In this document: positions 12,655 to 25,550 of the stretch, piece after piece | Numbering within the stretch: the stretch's first letter is position 1 | Layout: each line of letters starts with the position of its first letter | NCBI GenBank assembly: GCA_036874045.1 | Contig: CM072338.1 | Span: 18,808,501 to 18,872,500 of the forward strand | Direction: 5' to 3' | DNA from: Cymodocea nodosa | Taxonomy: Eukaryota; Streptophyta; Magnoliopsida; Alismatales; Cymodoceaceae | Length of the DNA stretch: 64,000 nucleotides | The notes under the pieces: model-generated | Database searches by the model: none | What the model saw: the letters and a program-made list of their open reading frames with translations, nothing else | Told to the model about the DNA's origin: nothing | Made by a program: the position numbers and the translations under genes

Positions 12655-14240
12655 CTGTGGTTTTGATTTCTATTTCACATAGTTGAAAGAAGCTAATAGT
12701 TGTTATTTTTCTTGTAGTTGTGAAACTTGTCGGTCTTGTTTTAGGTTTTTCGTAATAGATTGTTATTTATTTTACTTGGAAATTTCCTCAATAGGGAAGC
12801 CATGCATCCCCCTCACGGTCTATTGCAATCGCTTTTGTACCATAACTTCTCAATGACAGAACTTGCGAGGTAAGGAGATATATCAAGTTTGTTTTTTTTT
12901 TTCCCTTAATCGAGCATTGATGGTTCCCTTCTCAATTTAAAATGGTACCTCACATTATACTATAAAGTATACCGGTGGAGTTGGATCGCTATGTTTTAAG
13001 TGAACCTATGAACGATAGATATGTATGATCGATTCTAAGAACTGGTCTGCGCGTTCATCTGATATCTCCCTCCTTTGAGAAGTTTATACCATTTGGAGTC
13101 CAACAGAAGGCGATTACAATCTGCTATTTTGTTTGTTTATCTTACTGTGGTTACCACTCAAGTTTTAATGGATGAATTTGCAGGCCACATGGCAACGATC
13201 TAGGTGTCATTTCATACGTAGAAATTTCTGTTTTGTTCATCATGAAAATGAAACATGGTTTTAGCATATAAACCTAAATTCTGACGTCCATGGCCGATAT
13301 TAGAGTGAAGGCATCTCAGGCAAATGATTTATACTAGAAAGGTTGTTATTTTGTCATGCTAATCTTATGATATATTTCTTTGACTTCTCTCAAAGTAAGA
13401 GACGGTCCCCGTACCTGAAGTATTCGTTTTTATCCCGAAGCGAGAAGCCTCACCGAGGTTCAGTCCCCGTTCCTTCTTTTCTTACAGTGTTCCTTATTTT
13501 CTTGGATGGCGACAGTGCGATCGAATTGCTGAACAGAGACGGTCGGCACTACTTTCTTAATTGATGATTAATTGAGTTGTTTGGTTACTTTTTTATTTTG
13601 AATCAATTTAAAATGTGGGCAGCGATTAGTAAACTATTCGACAAACAATGACACTGTTCTCGATAAATCGTGACCACAAGGGAATGTGTTATCCCTCAGT
13701 TCTCACTTGCCCAACACATGTTGTTTAAAGTTTGCTTTGATATCTGTTCAAAAAAAAACGGTAACAAATGATTTTTTTTTTCTTTTCTTATCGTATAAAA
13801 TTTTATCCTAATAGAAGAAAATTTTGAATTTAAATCTAAATAAAAATACCATCGTTATCAAAAAATTTGTTTTGATCTTGCAAAGCTTGGGGAAATAAGC
13901 CTGAGAAACTAGAAATTGCTAAGTCGATTAGATAATGCCTGGTTTCATTTTTATTTATGTATCCTTTCCTTCCATGTATTGTGTGGTTGACGAAATGACG
14001 TGATGGCGTAATGTATGGGAAAGTAGCTAATCCTAAGTGGTCGACATTAACCATGAGCAATCATGTTCAAAAGAACTGGCAAGTATTTATTTTATTCCTT
14101 TATCTATTTCTTGGATAATAATATCATAAATTTACGCTAAAATATATTTCAAGTAGTTGTACGAAAGTAATAAAGATATAAATAATCTATGTAATTTTTA
14201 GTTATTTAAATTATGATTTGAAAAAATCTATCATCTGACC
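12655..14240. other. Intergenic region downstream of EMB514
   Basis: 12655-12900 is the probable 3' UTR of EMB514. A locally GC-richer stretch at about 13395-13565 carries an open frame of about 73 codons on the plus strand, without a domain or homologue that I recognise. The rest is AT-rich and featureless. Confidence 0.5.
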
Positions 14241-14505
14241 ATACTTTAATTATTTAAAGCTTACCTCTGCTTCATATCGTTTTGAAATATGTGCATCTCG
14301 CGGGTATTTCTGCCGACGGTCTGGAAACCCCGAAGGTATTTCCTGAAGAATCCGGAGACGTTCTGGATCTTCTAGATCTTTCCACCACCTTCCAGATCTC
14401 TCTCTCTCGCTCGCGAGCTCCTCCGTTAAAATCCAACACGCTTCGTTTTCGAATCCAACCAGCGGATACATCGAAGCACGCACGGAAACGAAATCATCCC
14501 TCTCG

Positions 14506-15081
14506 ATGGAGGCGAATTCCGGCACGGAAGCCAGCGGTCTGATGGAATTTCCGATCATCCTCGGCGTGGACCGGGCCACTTCCCTTCCCCCGGGCGTCGC
14601 AGACCCAGCGGAGCAGGACCAGTACCTTCTCATCAACCCCTTTTCCCAAGGTGTGCTGCTCCTACAAAGTGGAGAAGATGTCGATCGGGGCGATCTGCTG
14701 ATGGAGATGGTGATGTCGTCGTCGCTGGCGGACGGGAGGAAGGGACCGCCGCCCGCGTCGAAGGCGTCGGTCGAGGCGCTGCGGACGGTGGAGGGCTTGG
14801 ACGAAAGCGAGTGTTCGATCTGCATGGAGAAGTTCGGGATGGCGGTGATGGCCAAGGAGATGCCTTGCGGGCACGCGTACCACAGCGTGTGCATCGAGAG
14901 GTGGCTTGACATGCATGGCTCCTGCCCGATTTGCAGGTATATGATGCCGGAGGAGGAGAAGACCAAGAAGAATGATGAAGCAGAGGATGATGACACCCAG
15001 GGGAGTGTGAGCAGTATTTCTTTGACGATTTGGTTTAGGGGAAGTGACGGGAACCAAGCAAGCTCGCAGACACAACAATGA
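14506..15081 (+). CDS. RING-H2 E3 ubiquitin ligase, MPSR1-like, single exon
   Basis: Single-exon gene of 191 codons. The RING-H2 domain has Cys103, Cys106, Cys121, His123, His126, Cys129, Cys140 and Cys143 (CSIC, PCGHAYHSVC, GSCPIC), with the IERWLDMHGSCPICR tail typical of plant RING-H2 ligases. The upstream part has the motifs LLINPFSQG and PPASKASVEAL. These match the small cytosolic MPSR1 type (misfolded-protein-sensing RING ligase; Arabidopsis At1g26800 family), which ubiquitinates misfolded cytosolic proteins. A Lys/Glu/Asp-rich tail follows the RING. No membrane segment or signal peptide is seen. The coding region is GC-rich against an AT-rich flank, normal for intronless plant genes. 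The family is firm; the orthologue is less so. Confidence 0.85.
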   Translation: MEANSGTEASGLMEFPIILGVDRATSLPPGVADPAEQDQYLLINPFSQGVLLLQSGEDVDRGDLLMEMVMSSSLADGRKGPPPASKASVEALRTVEGLDESECSICMEKFGMAVMAKEMPCGHAYHSVCIERWLDMHGSCPICRYMMPEEEKTKKNDEAEDDDTQGSVSSISLTIWFRGSDGNQASSQTQQ

Positions 15082-15625
15082 TCCGGACTTTTTTTTACCT
15101 CTTGTTCATTATTATTATTATTATTATTTATTTAGTCTGCAGAAATAGCTTGTGGGAGGTGGTGTACAGGAGTTTCGATGGAAGGGTTTGTTTCTGGGAA
15201 AAAGATGGAGTTTTAATCTTTATTGTAATTTTTAGAGGATGTCACATTCAAATGTTTATGCATCGATTATGAAAATGACGTGGTTTTTTTTTATTGGAAT
15301 TCAACCACAAGTTGATCTTGGAAAGCCAGACAATAGTCACCGTTAGTGTTTTTTGCTTTTGAATGTTGATAAATATTTTCATTGGGATCTGGGACTGGGG
15401 ATATTGGTGTTGATGTTTTCTTCCTTGGAATTTGAATGGTTTTCCTCGTGTTTCCAAGTTAACGATGGATGTACTTCTTCTCCTTCTCTTCCACTGGTAT
15501 CGCGTTTTCATCACCTTCTAGAACTCAGACTTGCAGGGCATTCATTGGAAGCTTATTTCGGTACTACAGAAGCAAATGAACGGGCAGATTGGGAATCATC
15601 ACCTCAGCGGTCTTATTAATTTGCA
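15082..15625. other. Convergent 3' intergenic region with an ATT microsatellite
   Basis: This lies between the 3' ends of the RING-H2 gene (+) and the L34e-like gene (-). An (ATT)n tract sits at about 15107-15130. Open frames here lack a domain and are probably UTR. Confidence 0.5.
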
Positions 15626-16279
15626 TCATCTCTTTGTCTTTCGTCGCTTCTTCGGCCCCCAAGCCACCATCCTACCGGCAGAGCATCCGCAGTTGGCTCG
15701 AAAGGTGAGCATCGCCCTCCCGTTCGGGGGCGCCAGCTTCTTCAGTCGATCTTCCAGCTTCCTGTGATGCCCCACGTCTAGCTTGAAGAATTCGTCGTCT
15801 GTCGGCGGGTCCTCTACTTCCGTGGAACCCGAGTTGCTCCTCCTCAGGCGGTCCTCCGATTCGATCTTGATGTCGAATTCACGGCGGTTCCTCAGGCCCT
15901 TGCAGTTCGGGTTTTCGCACTTCCGGTCGTCGGTTAAGCGCCGGACCATCACCACGAAAAAACACGTGACGCACGACGCCAGGAACCCCACCCACAGGGA
16001 GTTGATGCCCACGGAGGTTCCGGCGAGATCCCATTTCACGGTTCAAAAGATGATCTTCACTCCCCGGTAGAAGAGTTGCAGGTAGGGAAGGGTGAGGTAC
16101 CCGCAGGCGAAGAGGACGACGAATAGGACGGCAACATCGAACGCCGCGGAAACGGAAGAGCTGTGGCAGCGAGGAGAAGGTCTCTTGGAAGAATTGGAAT
16201 TGAACGACGTCTTGTCTCTCCTGATCCGATCGGTCTGGTTCAAAATGGAAGGTTGGCAATTCCCGGCGACGATCGCCAT
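15626..16279 (-). CDS. Small membrane protein of the At5g19025 / ribosomal L34e-like family, with one in-frame TGA
   Basis: The frame from 16279 to 15626 spans 218 codons and is open except for a TGA at codon 79 (16045-16043). Before it, residues 1-78 begin MAIVAGNCQPSI and include a hydrophobic segment (about 45-70: AAFDVAVLFVVLFACGYL). After it, in the same frame, come a second hydrophobic segment (SLWVGFLASCVTCFFVVMV) and the conserved tail: CENPNCKGLR, EFDI, HHRKLEDRLKKLAPPNGRA and CGCSAGRM. These tail motifs define the plant family annotated as uncharacterised At5g19025 / L34e superfamily; its function is unknown. The sequence on both sides of the TGA is well preserved, so this is either a very young pseudogene, a read-through case, or a sequence error. 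Homologues are intronless, and no splice sites remove the stop. Confidence 0.72.
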
Positions 16280-18217
16280 CGACTGTCGGCGTCAACGCAG
16301 ACGCGAGCGGAGGAATTGAATGCCCCAGCCCAGAATCGATGATTTACGTAGAGGAAAACCCAGAAATTGGGCTTTTTTCATATATAACAAAGGAACCAAA
16401 TCCCAAACGCCAAGGATGAACGATGGACCTAGGGAACGGGAACCACGATTCGCTTGTCGAGGAAAACCAACCAACCGATCGAAGGGGGATTGGATTTAGA
16501 CGATCTCCGGCGGAAGACCCCGAGGGTGGCCTGAGGTACGAGGACTGCGTGGAGAGACGAGGGAACTCACCCACAGGGACGGCGGGTTTCGGCTTGTCGG
16601 TCGAATTGGACCATCCGACTGAGACGTTGGAATAATGGAATTTACTTGACTCCATATCATTTGTTTCTGTCCGCGCAATTAGTAGATTTTTTCCGCTGGT
16701 TTACCTAACTAAAGGAGTTAGAGATACAGAAGTATCAACATATCTAGAGATATAATTGTTGATGTCTGGAAGGGGATTTCACATCATGACGGAAGAACAC
16801 GATAAAAAGCATAATCTGTCATCTACTGTAAAGAAAATTCAAATTCAAATTTGGACAAAAAATTTGAAGATTGGAAATAAGATGATATCTATGGACGGAT
16901 TAAAAAAGATAACGACCCTCCCTCTCTCTATTATGTGCAGAGATCCCTAAAGAATTAAAACATTGTCGATACCATCTTTTGCATGTATAATTGGTCTTTT
17001 CTCATTTTATAAGATGTACATTTTTGGTTCAAACCCAAACAAAAACATTATCAATATCAAAATAATCGGTATAAAAAATTAGATATCAATTAACTTCTTG
17101 TATTAACAAGCAATTCATTATCGCCATATTAACATTCTTTATTAAATTCTATTATGATGTCTCATAAATAAATTACTTTTTGATAGTTACAAGTACTTCT
17201 TTATTTTTATATATAAATCTTACCATCTATATATTTGGATAAATGACCAAGATGGAAATATTTTAATACCTAAAAAGATATCCATCAACTTTCCTTTTGC
17301 AGGGTATATAGAAGACTTAAAAGCATCTACTAATATAACCCGATGGAAAGGAAGCCTTAAGTATATTTGCTGGTTTCAATAAATAGATAGGGCAATATGA
17401 TTTCTCGATAAAACAAAACTCCATGCCCTTTTTGAAAGGAAAACATGCAAAACCCTGCTTGTTGACAACCTCTGAGATTTGGATGGGATCACTAAAACAT
17501 CACACTCGAATCGTATTCTCTATTCCGAAAGATTTACATGAGTTGCTTATAACCTCTCCTCCATGAGCTTGATCGACCTCTTCGATTTAACAAATTTCCC
17601 CATGTAAGCTTCCACGGAGAAAGTGCCCTAACCTGAAGCGGAAGAGAACCTGGCCGAAATAGGAAAATTCTAACTATAAAGAAGGGTGTGCTTAGCTGGA
17701 GCTATGAGAATAAGAATGCTAAGCGATCGGGTATGGATTTAAGACCCATTTGATCGGGTATGAATGCTAATCATGGACCCGCAACTAATAATATGTGTAT
17801 GTGTTATAAACTTAAAATCAAAATAAAAAATAATTCTATCATTTTTTAATATATTAAATAATAATATAAAATACTTTTCTTCTACTTTCACTGATATATT
17901 TGAATCAAGAACTAGAGTTGATTGGGAAACGATGCAATTTAGAATAATGAGAACAAGGTCAAGACATGATCCAACAGGAGGGCAAGAAACATGATCGACC
18001 AAGCATCATCAAACAACAAAATAAACATATCACTTGCATAAAGCTTCAGCGAAGGTGAAAATCTGGTACCTCAACACGAACCGTGCAGATAGTCACATTG
18101 GGTAGGTACAAAAGCTCCAAGAATAAAAATATAACTGCCAAAATACAAAGACCGAGTGGCATACAATAATCCTAAAAAAGATGCTGGAAATTTTGCTGGG
18201 AAAGACCAGGCCCTTGA
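16280..18217. other. Intergenic region between the L34e-like gene and the 3' end of PTB
   Basis: 16280-16660 is GC-rich and probably the leader or promoter of the L34e-like gene. A 103-codon frame on the minus strand (16344-16655) has no recognised domain. 16700-18100 is AT-rich with no recognisable gene. The last part (about 18000-18217) should be the 3' UTR of PTB. Confidence 0.45.
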
Positions 18218-21200
18218 CTAATGATAAACGGGAGGCTGACCTGGAGAAGACGATGCACTTGGTGGTCGGCCATAAGATATTTGAGGCCCTTGGCTTCTTA
18301 CAGCCGAAGAATTGGGAGGATATCCTGATGGTCGGTAGTGGTGACCCAACCGTGGCATGGATGTCTGCCCAGGATATGTGTTTGTGGTGTAGGCTGGCAT
18401 TCCCGCTTGCACGTTCGGATCCCAAGCCAGCAGTTGCCCATTGGGTGGTGGTGCTTGAGGACCTGCTTGACCAGCACCATACATCGTGCTAGTCTGTGGA
18501 TTACCATGCCAAACAGCTGTCTGGGTAGGCAAACCAGAAGCCGGTGGTTGTGGGATTATACCTGTATCTGGAACAGTGTAGTCCCGACTTCTATCACTAT
18601 TTGCCTGAAAAGACATCACAATGATCACACAAGAATGCCCCAGAAAGAAATTCTACGTCTGGAGAAACATACGTCGACGGTCTTCTTCCTTGTTTCCACT
18701 GGCCAATAGACGACTAGAATTTTCTTCTATAAATAATTCTTTTCTTACGTTTATAAACACCTTTTGTTTTCTATTCATAACAATAAAATTTATACCTTAA
18801 CAATGAGATCAGTATGACGAGAGTACGACAGATGAAGCTTACAGTAGCCACCATCATAGATGCAATGCCCTTCCAAAGCCTCTTTAGCAACGGCAGCAGT
18901 TGTGACATCTGAAAATAAAAAGCACTCACCACTTGTAACATTGTTATACCGAAATTTGATGATTAACTTGATAACCATCAAAACCAAAACATATTAAAAG
19001 AACACCGCTACAATTGCAAGGTACGGTTGATTTACACAGGTTTTGCTGTTTTTGAAAATAAGTGGTGTTTTCTATAGATTTGTGAGGAAATTTTTAATTG
19101 TTCTTCCACTTTCACATATTATATGGCATATTATTAAGAATATCAAACCAATATTGAAGGTTAAAAAAGTGCATGCATAATTCCTTCGTACTAATGCTCT
19201 ACAAAATAATTTGACCTACCGGGATACTGGATTAGAGCTTGAAGGCCTCCATTCTTGTCAAAAATTGCAATTTTCTGGACGGTGCCAAACGCTGAAAATA
19301 CCTGAAATCCAGACCAACTTCATTTTTCTTGCAATTTTAAGAATATGACTGATAAAAAATAATATTCTTTAACAAATGCATACAGTGTGAAGAACATCAA
19401 CTGTCACAGCATATTGCAGGTTTTCAATGGAAGCAAGGAGTACATTGCTCTCAGGTTCCTTTTTCTTTCCATCAGGGCCAACTGTAGGCTGCACAGTATT
19501 GGCTGTAAATGATTAGCTCAAATACCGAATATAAAATGTAAGTGGTATAAATTTTGAACTTAATAGTACCTGTAAGACTCCCTCAATTGCAGATGGATTA
19601 ACAGGAAGGTAAGGGTTTGTATAATCTCTGCAGAGCCATCCAGAATATTTCATGTACCACGTGAGAATTGAACATTTCCAAAAAAAACCATGTATAGTCA
19701 TTTTGAGAAATAATGTTTAGAAAAATTTATTTGATAAAAAATAAAACTAAAACTGTTTGACATACCAAGAAATTTAATAGAATGGAAACTTGCCCACCCC
19801 AAATAATAGGATCGATGCATAAGCCACTATTCTTTTGAAAATGTTTAATGATTTTTTGAAAATGGTTGATGATGTTGTTGGGTTTCAAACTCAAATCACT
19901 TTCCTCAAATATTTATGGAGTGAGGAAAGACATAGCTTAGTGATATTGTTATACAAAAAAGAAGAATGCAGAATGAAATACAATGAACAAGGAATTAAAA
20001 AGCAATGCAAGGCAAAATTTGGTGAAAACAAGTTTCATGTGTAAATTGAATTTCAACGTAACAGAACATTTTAAATCAGTATAAAGTCCCTAAAATGCCT
20101 GCTGATTGCTAGAAAAAAATACTGAATAAGGAAATTCAGTAACAAGGATTGGGCAGTAATTTGTTTAAGGTTCTTAGATAATTTTGCTTATAAATATACA
20201 TGCATGTCAAATTAAAACACTAAAGTATATTGAAACTATAATGTATATAAAAAAAGCAGTATTTGTATATTGGAATGTGACTGTGTAACTTCCATCGAAT
20301 GCATCTGCAAAGAAATAAAGACAAATAACAAAATGAGAAAAACCATTGTTTAACTTTCTAGGATCTATAGTAAAATTTCCCCTGTAAAATTACAAAAAAA
20401 GGAAAAAGCCCACTGTTTAACTTTCTACGATTTATAGTCAATCTTCCCCTGTAAAATATTCTTTGTACCAACAATTTTCAAAACTTTTGTAGATTGCTTG
20501 CTAAACTAAAATATGCACAACTCCTTGAATAATGAATAAAGGAAACAAATGAAGAAATACTTTCACCGCTTGGTGTTGTGTGCCAACTAGTTTTATTTTT
20601 TACTAAAGAAGAAGTACATGGGATTGGTTTTGGTATCTGGTAAGTCACAATTAATGGGAATAATATTCCAATGAAAACACCATCCATTATCCTGCTTTGT
20701 AGCATTGATTGCACTCTTAAAAAATCAGAACTGTGTAATATAACATCGATACCACCCTCTGCTTTGCACCATGAAACCACTAGACCGTATGCTGATACAG
20801 TTGAGAAGCATGTACCAATTTTTAATAGAGATAATGGAATCTCTTTGTCCAATGGGCCGTAAAAATGAAAAAGATCTTCAATTCATGGTAAGAAAAGACT
20901 GTACCACGTCTCAAAAAAACTCCAGTTGTTTGGTCCAAACGAATCAAGTCTTGTAAGTTGTAACTTGAGCCCCAAGCCATTACTTCATTAGTTTAAGAAA
21001 GATGTTGAAGATACAATCATCAATACCAAAAACAGGTATAAGAAATATTTTCCTGAGCTGAACCAGGAAAGTGGTTGAATAAATAATATCACTTCAAAAG
21101 AAGAATACATGCTCAGACAAGTCAATTATTGTATTATGTGATCTATTCAAGATTTTAGTCTCCAAATGTTTGATGATTTTCCTTGGAAAATACATGGAAA

Positions 21201-24200
21201 TCATGAAGTGAGATGAGAAATTACAATTACTAAGAGAGCAAAACACATCGGTAATCTTGCAGCAGCCTCACTATTCCCTAGATACAACACAGAAACCAAT
21301 TAGATTTCCAAATTTTAACATCAACTCGAGAGGTTTAAAATGTAGAACACAGATCAGTTTGATACATGCAATATAGATAAAGTAAAAGCATAATAAAGAC
21401 AAGCCCAATTCGGTACAATACCTGCTGCGATGTGATTGAAACTTTATATTCAGGTCAGTGTGGGCAGAGTAAGTGATACGGAGGTGACACGAACCAATAT
21501 GTTCTGGAAGCAAATATCTGACATTTTTGAGTGAACGAGTGAATAAATGATAGTTGTATAGGGGGAACAACTTCTGCTGCTGGACAAAAATATAAGAAAA
21601 AATCACCTTGGAATACTTCTACCATCTAGAGCATTTCTTGCAGAGGCTGCAGTATCAGCATCACTAAACTGAATCAATGCCTGCAAAATGACAGTCGAAG
21701 CTGATTAATCACCAGGTATAAAATAAATATAAAATTGTATACTGCGGTCCATGATGGTAACGTACAATGCTTCACCTGAAAACCAGCAGCTTTCTCAAAT
21801 GTGGCGATCTTATGCACAAAACCAAAGGCAGAGAAAACCTGTTTGGTAAGGTACGGAGAAAACATACAACTTAATATCATTTTTTATACCATACAAGCTC
21901 ATGGATAAAATAAAAAACTATGTTTCACAAACACTGTAACTAAACTGATTCAAATCAAATTTGAGAGCAAAAACCCAACTGGCACGTGGCCTGTCTGTAC
22001 ACCAAGTTTGACAGAAAATGAAATTCAAAGTATGGAACTAAAATCAATACATGGAGGTGAGATTTTGTTTGACACATGCCAGTTATTTATCTTGTCAAAA
22101 CAACATCAAAACTGATGTTGACGTGATAATTTGCTAACAACAAGTGATTTTCTTCATCATATTGCTACAAATATGACTTCGATGTTATGAAATTTTCTAG
22201 ACACGTGTTGCTTCTTCAATGTGCCAACGTCTGATATGAAATCAAAGTTGAATTTCTTGATTCCAAGTTAATAACAATTGACAGGTATTTGAAAATAAGG
22301 AAAGTGACACTACTAACCCAAATTTCTACTGTTTGTACCCATTGGAGAAAGCAAAGGAAAGTAAATGTGATTTTCTTTAGCACATATCTTAGCTTATAAA
22401 TATCATGAAAATTATTAAAAATTCATATTTGAGTTTGTGCAGAATAAAGAAAATAGATGAAAACTCACATTATTTATTAGATATCATTTTATGTAACTGT
22501 TTAATAATATATTTAAAAATTATAATTCCTAAAAATAAAAAACATAAAATCGTTTTTATAATATATTTAGTAAGGTCATTATATACTAATAAATAAAGTG
22601 TAAAACATTATTGTTTGACTATAAAATACATTAAGAATTTTATAATGATTAAATGATAAAATAATTAACCCATAGGAGTTGTTGACAATATAAATTAATA
22701 AAATATTTTTTATGCTGCTAAGTAAAATACAATATTAGCGCTGACAAGAAAAATATAGTAAAAGTTACGCACTAATAGATAATATAGTAAATTGTAATTT
22801 CCAGATTCATAATATTATAATATTTTCAATACACCACTTTTTTTTTGAGCGGCAGTATTTTCAAGCACGAACTTATGTCACTAAAGGGGTGTCTGCCTAT
22901 TAAAGTCAACCATTGAAAAAACAACCTCCTAGTTTAACAGCTCCAATGAGTAAATATTTTACTTGTGTCACCCCAGCTTATGTATCCTACCTTAATGATG
23001 ATGATCATGATCACAATGTTGATGGTAATTTTGATAAACATACTACTGATGGTGATGATAAAGATGATGATAAATAATAATTACTATTATTGATAATAAT
23101 AATATTGTCATTGATAATTATTATTACAAATAATAACATCAATGATGGAAATAAACGTAACAATGAAAGTAATAGAAGTAAGAATAATTAATGATGACAA
23201 TTACGTTCACAATAATAAAATTAATAATAATAACGTCAATTATGTTCACAATAATAAAATTAATAAGACTGACATTAATCTTTATCTAGAGGCCTCATAC
23301 CAGCTTCTCCATAAAAAATCATATTGTTTGTAATCAAACCCTAAATTTCATCTTACATGTTTCAACGGTAATAAGTCAGCTTATAGATAACCAACTTTTC
23401 AAAAAATCTTAAGCTACATAAGAAATTCCAGACATACAATAAAAAATTATATATTTTATTTTATTTTTAACAATAACTGAAAAAATGAATATACAAGAGT
23501 AATACCAAAAATTGTAAATAATTACAACAGCCCATGTCAGAATCCTACCACGAGTGTTGGTCATATGAATCCTTTCCTTTCATGTATTTCTATCTATGAT
23601 CAAATATTCAGTTAAATTACATAAATTTAAATCTTTTCTCATAATTCTTAGCCAAGTAGTTTTAGGTATTCCTATACTTGTTTAGTTTTTTCTACACAAA
23701 ATAAGTTTTATCTTCTAATTAGTACATCCTTTAGCTTCCTAAGGATATCACCAAAGTACTTAAGCTGATTTTTTCTAATTTTATCTTCAATCGGTGCAAC
23801 TCCTACTCTAATCCTAACAAAATCATTTTTTAACTTATCCTTTATAGTATTTAAAAATTGTAGACAATTAATTTATATAAAAGTATTTAAAGCATGAGAA
23901 TCTGAATCTCTTCACAAAGATCACCGTGAGTTTCTTTGAAATTGTAACGAGTGAGAAATGAAATTGACACCATTAGTTCTACAAAGCTTCAGAAAGTAAG
24001 GAGATTCTCTTTCCTGTACTCTGTTATGCACAAACACTATAATTTCCATGGTCAGCAAAAATCTGAATATCTTCCAAACCCATTCCTATGCCATTGAAGT
24101 GCACAATTCCCCCCCCCCCACAATTTTCCATTGAACCATAGAGAGGCCATTATTTTTTTTGAATACGTGATTAATAACTGATGCTTAATATAGATATTCA

Positions 24201-25550
24201 TTTTTTAAAATGACCGTTTTTGATTTTTGTATAAATGATATGACCTATGTGGATAGATAAATTTGATTCAAAGTGCATAATGATACTTTGCATTGTAAAC
24301 TTGCTTCCAATTATTTAAAAAGTTAAGTAAATCATAGGCTATCTTCCTCTACATGCAATAATCAACTGCTTTGTTTTGATGGGATGTAAATCTATAGAAC
24401 TGCTGATTAAAACAACTTCAAGCACAAACATTCTAGTACAAATGGAGAGACATCTTTGCATTACAAAACCAGTCACGAGCAAGAAGATAGAAAGATCTGG
24501 TAGCATAATAAGAGAATGATTTATTCACTCTATTTTTATATTCTCTGAAGACAACTGCAGACGAATTATTGCTCTAGTCAGGTATAACTTCAACTAATAC
24601 TAAAATATAAAGGAATAATTCCAGAGTCCCCTTTCTACAGATGATCATTTCATGCAGAAAGTTCCACTCCGGTACTCATAAGACAGAGAAAGGATACTTG
24701 ATGTGATCTAAGTTAGAAACTTACAAGATGGATAACGTCGATGCTAACATCACCAGCTTCAACACCCTCTATTGTCACAAGCAAAACATTCCCAGGTACG
24801 TCTCCAGTGCTCTTATTGTTAACAATCTCCTGCCGATTGGAATATTGAATGTATACAGTCTTCCCGCGAACTGAAGCAGGCTCCGATGATGAAGCATAAT
24901 AAGAAACCATTGAAATGGCTTGATTTTGATCCACCTGATACCAAAAAAATCCAATTATATCCAACCCACTACGTGAAAGCAAACCATGCTCCAATGCTTT
25001 CAAATAACTGGAAATAATAACGCAAGGTTATTTTATCAAAATTTTCCGTCGGTATTTCCATCTCCGTGGAGAAGCATTAACATTATATGATACTGGAAAG
25101 GGAGGACCTATGATACCCTCATGTACACCAAAACTTTTAAATCAATATATGGTAGTAATTGAGTTGTTTCACAAAGCATGGATACCATGGAATTCTCCAG
25201 TTCGAAAACGGTAAAGAAAAACTATAAACTCCTATTTAGTAGAAAAGAAAAACATGGCAATATAAATTAATGAATCAAGACAAGATCGCCAAACTCCAGA
25301 TTCAACTTCTCACGAGAGCACATGCAATAATGAAAACAAAGACAAACTGTGCGAAGATGCTGACGAATTCAACAAACGCCTGGTTGCGATTTGCCCCAAC
25401 GTTGCATTTGGTGTTGACGATCCTCCCGAACGGTTTGCAGAGATCAACAAGCTCCTCCTCCGTGCACTCCCACGGCAGGTTCCGGAGATGCAGCACCTTC
25501 GAAGGGGTCTGCGTGTATCGGAACTGCGGCTGCCCGGACGAAGATGACAT
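18218..25550 (-). CDS. PTB: Polypyrimidine tract-binding protein homologue (three-RRM splicing regulator)
   Basis: Ten coding exons, all in frame: complement of 25365..25550, 24725..24934, 21776..21838, 21607..21680, 21422..21517, 19570..19627, 19384..19488, 19220..19301, 18796..18908 and 18218..18604, giving 457 codons. RRM1 is at about 18-101 (KVLHLRNLPWECTEEEL, NQAFVEF). RRM2 is at about 111-195 (NVLLVTIEGVEAGDV, VFSAFGFVHKIATFEK). RRM3 is at about 244-326 (NVLLASIENLQYAVTVDVLH, VFSAFGTVQKIAIFDK). A Pro/Gly/Gln-rich tail (about 330-457) follows. This is the plant PTB1/PTB2 type, a nuclear and cytoplasmic protein that binds pyrimidine tracts and controls alternative splicing. Plant PTB genes are known to limit themselves by splicing that leads to nonsense-mediated decay; the long introns between exons 2-3 (2.9 kb) and 5-6 (1.8 kb) are candidate sites. 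The gene looks intact. Confidence 0.95.
21839..24724 (-). other. PTB intron 2 (2.9 kb) with low-complexity and repeat sequence
   Basis: Contains one copy of a dispersed repeat (about 22071-22266), a GAT/AAT-rich low-complexity stretch (about 22995-23275) and a run of 11 C at 24109-24119. No exon-like conserved segment was recognised, although a poison exon cannot be excluded by eye. Confidence 0.6.
22071..22266 (+). repeat. Dispersed repeat, copy 1 (in PTB intron 2)
   Basis: Clearly similar, in the same order and strand, to 31991-32204. Shared landmarks are gacacatg, gatgttgac/aatgttgac followed by taacaacaagtga, a gacat/gactt-ttatga block, and caaagttg-attccttgatt at the end. The element family is not identified and no terminal structure was seen. 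Confidence 0.6.

Noticed and set aside
13395-13460. gaggttcagtccccg, looking like a tRNA T-arm
   Set aside because: No acceptor, D-arm or anticodon stem could be fitted around it.
14250-14996. 248-codon open frame on the minus strand
   Set aside because: It is antisense to the GC-rich RING-H2 gene. It has no domain, while the plus frame has a complete RING-H2.
16344-16655. 103-codon minus-strand frame upstream of the L34e-like gene
   Set aside because: Proline/serine-rich without a domain, and it most likely lies in the leader or promoter.
20478-20852. 124-codon minus-strand frame in PTB intron 5
   Set aside because: No domain, no splice sites fitting the PTB frame, and no recognised relative. 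It may be a very old element trace, but I cannot support a call.
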